From Planctomycetaceae bacterium (GTDB lineage: Bacteria > Planctomycetota > UBA1135 > GCA-002686595), in the NCBI GenBank assembly GCA_011525785.1, contig WYBT01000002.1, forward strand, positions 1 to 64,000: a DNA stretch of 64,000 nt, in the 5' to 3' direction. A program made the position numbers and the translations under genes. Below, in pieces: positions 1 to 10,164 of the stretch. The notes beneath the pieces are model-generated. The model worked only from the letters and a program-made list of their open reading frames with translations, did not search any database and had not been told where the DNA came from. The first letter of the stretch is position 1. Each line of letters opens with the position of its first letter.

Positions 1-1
1 C

Positions 2-535
2 GTGATCCTGCTCGACGAAGTCGAGAAGGCGCACCCCGACGTGTTCAACGTGCTGCTGCAGATCCTCGACGACGGCCGCCTCACCGACGGTCAAGGCCGC
101 ACGGTCGACTTCAAGCAGACGCTCGTGCTGATGACTTCGAACCTGCGCGAAGGCTCCCAGATGAAGGAGTTCTTCAGACCAGAGTTCATCAACCGCCTCG
201 ACGAGGTGCTCACCTACAACGCGCTGCAGCCCGACCAGATCCGCGGGATCGTGGACGTGCAGCTCGCGCGGCTCCAAAAGCACCTGCGCGAGCAGGAGAT
301 CGAGCTCGAGCTGACCGGCGCCGCGAAGGAAGCGCTGGCCAAGGAAGGCTACGACCCCGAGTACGGCGCGCGCCCGCTCAAGCGCGTGATCCAGAAGCGC
401 ATCCAGAACCTGCTCGCCGACGCGATTCTCTCTGGTTCGCTCGAATCGGGCTCGCGCGCGAGCATCGACTGGCGCGCGGGGGCGTTCCAGCTCTCCTCGC
501 GCAAGGCCGAGCCGGAGCCGGCGACGGCGGGGTGA
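2..535 (+). CDS. clpB: ClpB disaggregase, C-terminal part (5' end outside window)
   Basis: This is the C-terminal 177 residues of the Hsp100 protein ClpB, which works with DnaK to resolubilise aggregated proteins in the cytoplasm. The fragment begins inside the second AAA+ module at the Walker B segment ([13 protein letters not shown]), continues through [20 protein letters not shown] and the sensor region, and contains the [11 protein letters not shown] and [12 protein letters not shown] motifs typical of the ClpB C-terminal domain. Compared with the E. coli and Thermus proteins as I remember them, the segment between MTSNL and FRPEF is about 19 residues shorter, so a helix near sensor 1 seems to be missing. 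The reading frame enters from the left edge, so no start can be given. Assignment to ClpB rather than ClpC or ClpA rests on the C-terminal domain and is secure at family level. Confidence 0.95.
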   Translation: MILLDEVEKAHPDVFNVLLQILDDGRLTDGQGRTVDFKQTLVLMTSNLREGSQMKEFFRPEFINRLDEVLTYNALQPDQIRGIVDVQLARLQKHLREQEIELELTGAAKEALAKEGYDPEYGARPLKRVIQKRIQNLLADAILSGSLESGSRASIDWRAGAFQLSSRKAEPEPATAG

Positions 536-647
536 GAGATGGAAGCACTGGCTACTCATCACCTGCACGCCGTCGCAGAGTTCGTCGGCCGCGCGTCCGT
601 CCCGATCATCGCTCGGGGCGGACGCAGTCAGGGTTCGTGAGTCGCAC

Positions 648-665
648 GCGGCACAAACGTGCCGC
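648..665. terminator. Short perfect hairpin downstream of clpB
   Basis: A perfect 7-bp stem (GCGGCAC / GTGCCGC) with an AAAC loop lies 112 bp after the clpB stop codon. There is no T-run after it, so it is only a candidate transcription terminator. The rest of 536-781 shows no convincing gene; the open frame at 532-768 has no family resemblance. Confidence 0.35.
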
Positions 666-781
666 CTCGAACTCGTTTGAACCACGACGGCGAGTCAAGG
701 TTAGCGGCCGCCCCCCAGTAGCGACGGACAGTCCGAGCAAGTCGTGCGCCGACTTGAGAAGCAAGTGACAGCAAGTTGCAC

Positions 782-1810
782 TCATCGCTGACTCGATGAG
801 TCGAGATGAACATCGCCCTTCAGCACCAGACCGCGACGACTGATTGGCAAGTAGCGCGCACGTGCCTGCGCGACAAGCTTCGACGAGAAGCCCACGAGTT
901 TCGGGTAAAGGGTATCCCTGTCACGCCAGCTCGCGAACTTGAGAGACTCCAAGACCGACTCGGAGATATATAGGTCACATGGGGCATGCCGTCCCTCCTG
1001 GATCGACTTCCGGGCAGCTCTATCAATATCGAGCAACTCCGCAAACGGAGCACCTAAACTAGGAAAGTACTTGTGGTTGTCCGGAGTCGGCTCATCCACC
1101 GAGTCAGCCTCCGGGTATGCGTTGGCACCTTCGGTGATTACTGCGTACGAATCGCTGCGCAACTCCTCACAGATTGCCTGGCGAATCACATCGATGAGTC
1201 GTATCACGCGCTCTGGCTCGTAGCCTGGAGCCTTGCCGGGCTTGCCCGCCTTGTAGCGCTGCTTTAGAAGCACATTGTCAGCGAAAGTCAGAAACAGAAC
1301 GCCCGGATTCTCGATGGCGAGCGCACTGATTCTCTTCTTGAGCCTGGCAAAAGGCTCAGAGTCGAAGGGAGTTCCACTCCTCATGAGCTCCTTCATGCCA
1401 ACGACATCAACCATCGCGTAGATGGAGAACAAGTCGCCATACATGGAGTCGAACCACGACTGGCTCACAACTAGATACGGGTTGCAATCGTCCTCTGGCC
1501 AATGCACGCACGCAACGATTTGGGCGTACGGCAGGCGTCTCGATGGCATTTGCCATCGGTCAAACACGTTCACCTCGATAGCCAACTCAAGGGAACGCGT
1601 GTCTCGAGAAACTACGTAGCAACCTCGGTAGTCGAGGTCTTCATTCGGGTGACGCCTATCGGCCCCCTCTCGATCGAGCCATATCCTCCATGAGTCTTTT
1701 AGCTGATCTAGTTGGCTCGACCCGACAACGAATAGGTCACCGTCCGGGATGGCCTCCGGTGCAAGTCTCTCGGTGCCTCTCGGCCACCCTTCGCTTTCAT
1801 TCAGGCTCAT
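782..1810 (-). CDS. Hypothetical protein, 342 aa, atypical composition
   Basis: I do not recognise this protein. It is an intact 342-residue frame starting MSLNESEGWPRG. The protein appears soluble: there is no signal peptide or membrane segment, and it is rich in aromatic and acidic residues (for example a YFPSLGAPFAELLDIDRAARKS stretch near residue 250). Its codon use is visibly more AT-rich than its neighbours (many ATA, TTG, AGT and CTA codons), which in such a GC-rich genome suggests recent acquisition. It stands alone between clpB and a DUF433 gene, with 135 bp of featureless sequence (1811-1945) upstream. The frame is long and open in a stretch where the opposite strand offers only short ORFs, which supports it being a real gene. 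Function unknown. Confidence 0.7.
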   Translation of the reverse strand: MSLNESEGWPRGTERLAPEAIPDGDLFVVGSSQLDQLKDSWRIWLDREGADRRHPNEDLDYRGCYVVSRDTRSLELAIEVNVFDRWQMPSRRLPYAQIVACVHWPEDDCNPYLVVSQSWFDSMYGDLFSIYAMVDVVGMKELMRSGTPFDSEPFARLKKRISALAIENPGVLFLTFADNVLLKQRYKAGKPGKAPGYEPERVIRLIDVIRQAICEELRSDSYAVITEGANAYPEADSVDEPTPDNHKYFPSLGAPFAELLDIDRAARKSIQEGRHAPCDLYISESVLESLKFASWRDRDTLYPKLVGFSSKLVAQARARYLPISRRGLVLKGDVHLDSSSQR

Positions 1811-1945
1811 GCGGGCGTGGCTCCACGATAGCCGTATTCCGGGTTGACGCGTTGTAGCTCAACGACTCGCGCGACGCTCGGTGCCGTCTGAACGGATCAC
1901 GCGGAGGTCCGAGGTGTCGGGCCGACTGCGAGGAAGCCCGGCGAC

Positions 1946-2176
1946 TCACGCCACGCGAGCAACGGCGTGACTCGTCTGGAGCGCCGCGTAAGCGATCGCG
2001 GCCAGCACGTCATCACGCTCCAGCGTCGGATAGTCCTCGACGATCTCTTCGATCGAAGCGCCGCTGGCGAGCAGATCGAGAACGTCCGTCACTCGGATGC
2101 GCTTCCCCCGGATGCAGGGGCGACCACCGATCTTGCCCGGCTCGATCGTGATGCGTTGCAGCAGGGACATGTCCAT
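1946..2176 (-). CDS. DUF433 antitoxin-like small protein
   Basis: This 76-residue protein has the DUF433 signature: ITIEPGKIGGRPCIRGKRIRVTDVL, then a hydrophobic helix-turn-helix-like part (LLASGASIEEIVEDYPTLERDDVLAAIAYA). DUF433 proteins are usually the antitoxin half of a toxin-antitoxin pair with a PIN-like DUF5615 toxin encoded immediately downstream. Here only 135 bp follow before the next gene, and no such toxin is visible, so the gene looks orphaned. Two ATG codons, at 2176 and 2170, could serve as start. The neighbourhood is accessory in character. Confidence 0.8.
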   Translation of the reverse strand: MDMSLLQRITIEPGKIGGRPCIRGKRIRVTDVLDLLASGASIEEIVEDYPTLERDDVLAAIAYAALQTSHAVARVA

Positions 2177-2261
2177 GGACCCAGTCTAAGACTCCTGGTC
2201 CCGGTGAACGCATTCGTGTTTGCGCAGGCGGCGAAATCTGGGCGGTCCGGACTGGGCGACT

Positions 2262-2337
2262 TGCTGCTGCAGATCCTCGACGATGGCCGCCAGCCGGCGC
2301 TCAGCGTCACGCCGACGACGTCGAGCAGGCGCTCGTG
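2262..2337 (+). pseudogene. Decayed duplicate of an internal clpB segment
   Basis: Bases 2262-2291 match 51-80 of clpB at 29 of 30 positions and encode LLQILDDGR. Bases 2321-2337 match 111-127 at 15 of 17 positions. The part between them is diverged and one base shorter, which breaks the frame. The fragment has the same orientation as clpB, about 2.2 kb away. It could also derive from a ClpA/ClpC-type gene, since that motif is shared. The rest of 2177-2499 shows nothing else except the ribosome binding site of the next gene. Confidence 0.55.
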
Positions 2338-2499
2338 TCGGAGCCCGCTCGCTGCGCGCGAGCACGGTTGGTGTCGGGCTGGCCGGCCGCTGAGGGACGT
2401 GCGAGTTCGTGCACCGCGCGCGCCAGAGTCGATGTCACCGTGCGACAACGACTGCATAGCTGTGAGTCAGGCCCCGCTTCCCTTCACGAAAGGACCGCC

Positions 2500-4311
2500 A
2501 TGCGCGGCACGTTCGCACTCTCCGTCGCACTGCTCGCGACCGTCGCTTCCGCGCAAGTCGCGCCCGCCTGGTGGACGCCGATCGCAGCGCCCAGCGGCGG
2601 CGGGTTCGGTCAAGTCGCAGCGGTCGATGCGCTCGGCAACATCTTCGCGGTCGGGACGGTCACGCCCGCGGGCGGCGCGTTCTCGCGAACCGTCGTGGTG
2701 AAGCACTCGGCCGCCGGCGCGCCGCTCTGGACCGTCGAGAGCGATCTCCTGCCGCTGAGCGAGGTGATCTCCGCCTGCGCTGTGGCGCCGAGCGGCGGGC
2801 TGTACATCTGCGGCCAATCGGCGTTCGTCAGCGCGAGCCCGACGCTGTTCCTGGCCGAGGTCGATGCGAATGGCGCGCTCCTGTGGGTGCGCACCGTGCT
2901 GGGATCGGGGAACAAAGTGTTCCCTGCAACGTTCGCTATCGCCCCGAGCGGCGACCTCGTGTTGGTTGGCTCGCTCGGCAACGCAGCGGGCGACGTGGAC
3001 GGCGTCGTCGCGCGCTACAGCGCGAGCGGCGCGCCGCTGTGGACGCGCTGGCTCGACTCGGGTGTCGGCGCGCACGAGTATGCGAACGCAGTCGAAGTCG
3101 AAGCGGGCGGCGCCGTGCTGGTGGCCGGCGTCAGTGAAGCGAGCGGCAACCGCGACCTCGCGGTGTGGAAGCTCGCGGCGAACGGCGCGAACCTCTGGTC
3201 GCGCGCGCTCGGCGGACCGAACAGCGACAGCGGCGCGGTGCTCGCGCTCTCGCGCTCGGGCGAAGTGCTCGTCGGCGGTGCGCTCGGAACCACGGACGTT
3301 CTCGGCGCCTTCGACAGCGAAGGGCTGGTGATCCAACTCGACAGTGCGAGCGGCGCGACGAACTGGCAACGCACGCACGGCGACGCATCGCCCGGCGCCG
3401 ACCGCGTTGTGGACCTCGCGATCGACGAGCGCGGAGCGCGGTGGGTCGCCGGTGAGCGCACCGGCGCCAACGGGAGTCGCGCTTCGCTCGTGCGGCGCTA
3501 CGACGCCCAAGGCGCGTTGCTTTCGTCGCATGCGTGGGCCCTGGGCTCGGCGATCGATCCGGTGGGCTACACGAGCACCGCGCCCAAGCACTGGCTGCGC
3601 GGTCCCGCCGGACAGATGTGGCTCGCCGCTGTCTCCGCGGCGCCGGACACAGCTCAGGTGCCTCTGGGCCAACGCTGCGCCGTTCTCCAGTACAGCGCCG
3701 ACGGCGGCTTCGACTGGGTTGGCTTCCAGACGACGCTGCCCGGCAAGCGCTTCGACAGTTTCGGACGAGCCGTGTTCGCGCCGCCCGCTCAGATCGTCTT
3801 CAGCGGTCAATCGAGCGACGCCACGACGGGGCTCGCGCACGGCTTCACGTCGGCGATCGACTTCTCGCGCATGCCGCACAGCTACTGCGCCGCGAAAATC
3901 ACCTCGAACGGCTGCACTCCGCGCATGGAAATCAGCGGCATGCCCAGCGCCGCGCTGACGAGCGGCTTCACCGTGCGCGCGCGGCAGGTGCGCAATCAGC
4001 GCAGCGGGAACCTGTTCTACGGCGTGAGCGGCCCGCAGTCGGCGCCGTTCAAGGGCGGGACGATGTGCGTGGCCCCGCCGCTCCTGCGCACGCCAGCGCA
4101 GAACTCCGGCGGCGCCGCGACGCCTGCCGACGACTGCAGCGGCGTGTTCGAGTTCGACCTCAACGCCTTCGCCCGCTCGCCGCTCGCGAGCCCGGCGCTC
4201 CTCGCCGTTGGAACGACGGTGTGCGCACAGTATTGGGGCCGCGACCCGGGCTTCGCTGCGCCCAACGCGGTCATGCTCTCGAACGCCGTGCGCTACGACG
4301 TGCAGCCGTAG
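2500..4311 (+). CDS. Secreted beta-propeller repeat protein with four-Cys C-terminal module
   Basis: This is a 603-residue exported protein. It starts at an ATG preceded by GAAAGGA, followed by a clear signal peptide (MRGTFALSVALLATVASA). A longer frame extends upstream to 2335 but lacks a signal. Residues about 30-450 hold repeats of the type D-x-x-G-N-x-x-x-x-G alternating with G-A-P-L-W-T/V, like SBBP or PQQ-type propeller blades. The last 145 residues form the module shared with several proteins in this window: SYCAAK-x(4)-NGC, GNLFYG, PFKGGTMC, DDCSGVFEFDLN, QYWGRDP and a final LSNAV...QP. Function unknown; it is probably displayed outside the cell. It is monocistronic. Confidence 0.85.
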   Translation: MRGTFALSVALLATVASAQVAPAWWTPIAAPSGGGFGQVAAVDALGNIFAVGTVTPAGGAFSRTVVVKHSAAGAPLWTVESDLLPLSEVISACAVAPSGGLYICGQSAFVSASPTLFLAEVDANGALLWVRTVLGSGNKVFPATFAIAPSGDLVLVGSLGNAAGDVDGVVARYSASGAPLWTRWLDSGVGAHEYANAVEVEAGGAVLVAGVSEASGNRDLAVWKLAANGANLWSRALGGPNSDSGAVLALSRSGEVLVGGALGTTDVLGAFDSEGLVIQLDSASGATNWQRTHGDASPGADRVVDLAIDERGARWVAGERTGANGSRASLVRRYDAQGALLSSHAWALGSAIDPVGYTSTAPKHWLRGPAGQMWLAAVSAAPDTAQVPLGQRCAVLQYSADGGFDWVGFQTTLPGKRFDSFGRAVFAPPAQIVFSGQSSDATTGLAHGFTSAIDFSRMPHSYCAAKITSNGCTPRMEISGMPSAALTSGFTVRARQVRNQRSGNLFYGVSGPQSAPFKGGTMCVAPPLLRTPAQNSGGAATPADDCSGVFEFDLNAFARSPLASPALLAVGTTVCAQYWGRDPGFAAPNAVMLSNAVRYDVQP

Positions 4312-7139
<2,828 letters not shown>

Positions 7140-7176
7140 CGCGCAGGCTGCTCGCGCAGCGCTGAGACCTCACGCG

Positions 7177-7206
7177 GGGCTCGCCAGCCGAAGGGTTGGC
7201 GGGCCC
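7177..7206 (+). terminator. Hairpin after katG
   Basis: GGGCTCGCCAGCC pairs with GGTTGGCGGGCCC around a GAAG loop (11 Watson-Crick pairs of 13, plus G-T pairs). It sits 38 bp after the katG stop. There is no T-tract. It probably separates katG from the Xre operon. Confidence 0.5.
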
Positions 7207-7261
7207 TGCGCCATTTCCGGGCCCGCGCCACGGCTGCGGACGGGCCGCGCCCACCCAAGAG

Positions 7262-7298
7262 TCAAGCATGCTTGATTTTGTGTCAAGTCTACTTGACA
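7262..7298. promoter_or_regulatory. Twin palindromic operators of the Xre operon
   Basis: TCAAGCATGCTTGA (7262-7275) is a perfect 14-bp palindrome, and TGTCAAGTCTACTTGACA (7281-7298) is a perfect dyad with the same TCAAG-N4-CTTGA core. Their centres are 21 bp apart, two helical turns, so two dimers would bind the same face of the DNA. The right arm also contains a TTGACA hexamer that could be a -35 element. The pair lies just before the small Xre regulator, its likely binder, which argues for autoregulation. Confidence 0.65.
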
Positions 7299-7327
7299 TC
7301 GCGGCAGCCCCGGGCGAGGCTCAGGCC

Positions 7328-7543
7328 GTGGACAACCGCCTTCGAGTGCTGCGCGCCGAGCGCAACTGGAGCCAGGCCGACCTCGCCGAGCGTCTGGGGG
7401 TCTCGCGCCAGACCGTGAACGCGATCGAGACCGGCAAGTACGACCCGAGCCTGCCGCTGGCCTTCCAGATCGCGCGCCTGTTCGGCCGGCCCATCGAGGA
7501 GTTGTTCTTCCCCGCTCCGCCCTCCGCCGAGGACCCGTCGTGA
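7328..7543 (+). CDS. Small Xre-family transcriptional regulator
   Basis: This compact 71-residue helix-turn-helix protein reads NRLRVLRAERNWSQADLAERLGVSRQTVNAIETGKYDPSLPLAFQIARLF, the signature of the YozG-like Xre group, ending with the usual EELFFP tail. I chose the GTG at 7328 because family members begin with Met/Val-x-NRL. The upstream ATG at 7268 lies inside one of the palindromes and would add an unrelated stretch. It is followed, with a 4-nt GTGA overlap, by a small membrane protein, a pairing common for this regulator type. It probably represses its own operon through the palindromes at 7262-7298. Confidence 0.9.
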   Translation: MDNRLRVLRAERNWSQADLAERLGVSRQTVNAIETGKYDPSLPLAFQIARLFGRPIEELFFPAPPSAEDPS

Positions 7544-7929
7544 ACGCACCTGCGCCCGCTCGCCCGCGCCTGTTCGCGGCCGTGCTCGCCTTCGTCGTCG
7601 TCTACATCGGCGCGCGCGCCGCGCTCGAGCACCTGCCCGCAGCCGCGCCACTCGCGCTGGCGGTGGCGCTCGCGCCCGTCCTGGCCTTCGCCGCGGTGAT
7701 CGTCCAATGCGTGCGCGCCGTGCGGCGCATGGACGAGCTCGCCCGCCGCATCCAACTCGAAGCGCTCGCGCTCGCGTTCCCCTGCGCGCTGCTCGTGACC
7801 TTCGCCGCCGGACTGCTCGAACTCGCCGGCTTCACGGCCGCTGGCGACTTCGACCTCCCGCGCCTGTGGCCGCTGCTGCTCGCGCCGTACTGGATCGGCT
7901 TCGCGCTCGCGCAGCGGAGGTACTCGTGA
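7540..7929 (+). CDS. Small integral membrane protein, partner of Xre regulator
   Basis: The protein has 129 residues and about four membrane segments (near residues 10-28, 36-58, 74-95 and 106-123). A basic-acidic loop (RRMDELARRIQLEALAL) sits between the second and third. Start GTG overlaps the stop of the regulator gene by 4 nt, and its own stop overlaps the following hydrolase gene by 4 nt, so the three are translationally coupled. Membrane proteins of this size and the RRMDEL-R-I motif recur next to YozG-like regulators; their function is not established. Confidence 0.85.
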   Translation: MNAPAPARPRLFAAVLAFVVVYIGARAALEHLPAAAPLALAVALAPVLAFAAVIVQCVRAVRRMDELARRIQLEALALAFPCALLVTFAAGLLELAGFTAAGDFDLPRLWPLLLAPYWIGFALAQRRYS

Positions 7930-10064
7930 GCGCGGCGCTGCTCGCCCTGGGGTTGACGGCGCTGCTGCAAGCGGCGTCGGAACCGTTCGAACGCGCGAGC
8001 GCGGAGAGTCAGGGACTCGAACCGCGCGCGATCGAAGCCCTGGACCAGCTCGTGAAGAGCTGGGTCGCGAGCGACACGGTCGTCGGCGCCGAGTGGGCCG
8101 TGATCCGCCGCGACCGGCTCGTGCACCACGCGGCCTTCGGCTGGCGCGATCGCGAGTCGCAGCAAGCGCTGAAGCCCGGCAGCATCTACTGCCTGCGCTC
8201 GATGACCAAGCCGGTGGTCGGCGCCGCAGCGCAGCTGTTGCTCGCCGACGGACGGCTGAAGCGCGACAGCGCGGTGGCGGAGCACTTCGCCCCGTTCGAC
8301 AGCGAGCGCACGCGCGCGATCACCGTCGAGCACCTGCTCACCCATTCGAGCGGCCTGGGGCTCTCGAGCCTGCCCGGGCGCAATCTCGCCGACCTGGGCG
8401 GCCTCGACGCGATCGTCGAACTCGCCGCAGCCGCTGGCCCAGCGCACGCGCCGGGCAGCGCATTTCGCTACTCCGACGACGCCGCGGATGTGCTCGGCGC
8501 GCTGCTCGCCCAGCGCAGCGGCGCGTCGCTCGAAGAGCTCCTGCGCAGCTCCGTTCTCGCGCCGTGCGGCATGGACTCGACCAGCGCCGCGCCCTGGAGC
8601 GAACCAAAGCTGCGCGAGCGGTTGTGCAGCGCGTACATCGGCGAGCCGGGCGCGTGGCGGCGCTACTACGCGCCGGACGATCCCGCGCCGTTTCCGTTCT
8701 TGCTCGCCTCGCAGGGGCTGTACGGAAGCGTGCTCGATTACGCGGCCTTCCTCCGCGTGTGGCAGGGCCGGCGCGCGCCGCGCTCGCAGTTCGCGCTGCC
8801 GCCCGAGCAACTCGCGCGCGCACTCACGCCGCGCCACCGCGCGAGCCTCGCGACGGGCTTTCGCAGCCTCGAGTGTTGGTACGGCGAGCTGATGACGCTC
8901 TGGATCGATCCCGCGGCGCCCGCGCAAGCGCGCGTCGTGGCCTTCGGACACGGCGGCTCGGACGGGACCAAGGCCTGGGCCTTCCCGCAGCTCGAGCTCA
9001 CCGTGCTGTACTTCACGCAGTGCCGCAACACCGGCACGCTGGTCGAGTTCGAGAGCGCGTTCGAGCGCGAACTGGTCGCGCCGCTGCGTGGCCGCGCGCA
9101 GGCCGGGCCGCGGAGCTACGCCGCAGGCGAGCTGGCGGAGTTCGCGGGCGACTACTGGGAGGCCGACGACCAGCGCACGCAGCACGTCACCGTGCGCGAC
9201 CGCGCGCTGTGGCTCGAGCGGCCGGGCGCGTGGCAACTCGAACTCGTCGCCGCCGCCGAGCGCGATCGCTTCCACCTGCGCCTGTCCGCTGCGACGCGCG
9301 TGGAGTTCGAGCGCGACGAGCGCGGCCGCGTGATCGCCTTCAAGGGCTCGCGCAGCGGCGGCGGCGAACGCCTCACGCGCATCGACGCGCCGCCGCCGTC
9401 GCCGACGCTCGCCGAACTGCTCGCCGCCAAGCGCGAACACTTGGGCGAGTCGCAGCTCGCGCACCTGGGTCCCGTGCGCGCCGCGGCGCAGACCTCGTTC
9501 TCCTCCATCGGGCTCACGGGTTCGTGCGAGCTGATGTTCAACGGCCTCGCGCAGCTCGCGAGCACCTGGCAATGGCAAGGGCCGGGACCCGAACGCCTGA
9601 CGTTGAACGGCGCCGAGGGCTGGCGTCAGCCGCCGGGCGGTGAACTCGCGCCGCTCGACGCCGCAGCGCGCTTCGAAGCGCTGGTCGACCATCCGCTGCT
9701 GCCGCTGGCGGACTGGAGCGAGCTCTACGCGGAGCTGCGCGTGCTCGCGCGCTTCGAACGCGAGGAGCGCGCGCTGTGCCTGGTCCGCGGCGTGCCCGCG
9801 CACGGCGCGCCGCACACCTGGACCGTCGATGCGACGAGCGGCGAGCCGCTCAGCCTCCAGACCCAACTGCGCGTGCCCGGACTGGGCGAGGTCGGTCTGC
9901 GGGTCGAGTACTCCGACTGGCGCGAGCTGGGCGGCGTGAAGCTCCCCCAGCGCCAAAACGGCCGCTTTTCCCGCGCGCTGGGCGAGTTCGAGAGCCGCTG
10001 GACGAGCTGCGAGCGCGCGCCGCAGCTCCCGCCCGACACGTTCGCTCGCCCGCGGCAGCGGTAG
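7926..10064 (+). CDS. Exported serine beta-lactamase-like hydrolase
   Basis: This is a 712-residue protein of the beta-lactamase/penicillin-binding class C family (PF00144). Numbering from the GTG at 7926, the catalytic S-x-x-K is SMTK at 92-95, the Y-S-D motif (in place of Y-x-N) is at 182-184 and HGG at 342-344, with the LLTHSSGL motif near 138. A short hydrophobic start suggests export. The C-terminal 350 residues (after about residue 370) are not recognised; they look beta-rich and may include a DUF3471-like part around RVEFERDERGRVIAF. Substrates in this family range from beta-lactams to esters and D-amino-acid peptides, so specificity cannot be told. It is the last gene of the Xre operon, so resistance or envelope stress response is possible. 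Confidence 0.88.
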   Translation: MSAALLALGLTALLQAASEPFERASAESQGLEPRAIEALDQLVKSWVASDTVVGAEWAVIRRDRLVHHAAFGWRDRESQQALKPGSIYCLRSMTKPVVGAAAQLLLADGRLKRDSAVAEHFAPFDSERTRAITVEHLLTHSSGLGLSSLPGRNLADLGGLDAIVELAAAAGPAHAPGSAFRYSDDAADVLGALLAQRSGASLEELLRSSVLAPCGMDSTSAAPWSEPKLRERLCSAYIGEPGAWRRYYAPDDPAPFPFLLASQGLYGSVLDYAAFLRVWQGRRAPRSQFALPPEQLARALTPRHRASLATGFRSLECWYGELMTLWIDPAAPAQARVVAFGHGGSDGTKAWAFPQLELTVLYFTQCRNTGTLVEFESAFERELVAPLRGRAQAGPRSYAAGELAEFAGDYWEADDQRTQHVTVRDRALWLERPGAWQLELVAAAERDRFHLRLSAATRVEFERDERGRVIAFKGSRSGGGERLTRIDAPPPSPTLAELLAAKREHLGESQLAHLGPVRAAAQTSFSSIGLTGSCELMFNGLAQLASTWQWQGPGPERLTLNGAEGWRQPPGGELAPLDAAARFEALVDHPLLPLADWSELYAELRVLARFEREERALCLVRGVPAHGAPHTWTVDATSGEPLSLQTQLRVPGLGEVGLRVEYSDWRELGGVKLPQRQNGRFSRALGEFESRWTSCERAPQLPPDTFARPRQR

Positions 10065-10164
10065 CGGCCGGCGCTCGAACTCGCATTCTCCGGTTTCCCG
10101 CAACCCCGAGGATGCGGCGTGGGATTTCCTCCGGTCCGTTCACCCCACGGCGAGGAAACCCACC

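Noticed and set aside
532..768. 78-residue open frame after clpB
   Set aside because: Its composition is Arg-rich and shadow-like, it has no ribosome binding site, and it covers the candidate terminator hairpin.
7268..7543. ATG 7268 as start of the Xre gene
   Set aside because: It lies within a perfect palindrome, and the added residues do not resemble the family; GTG 7328 fits the family start.
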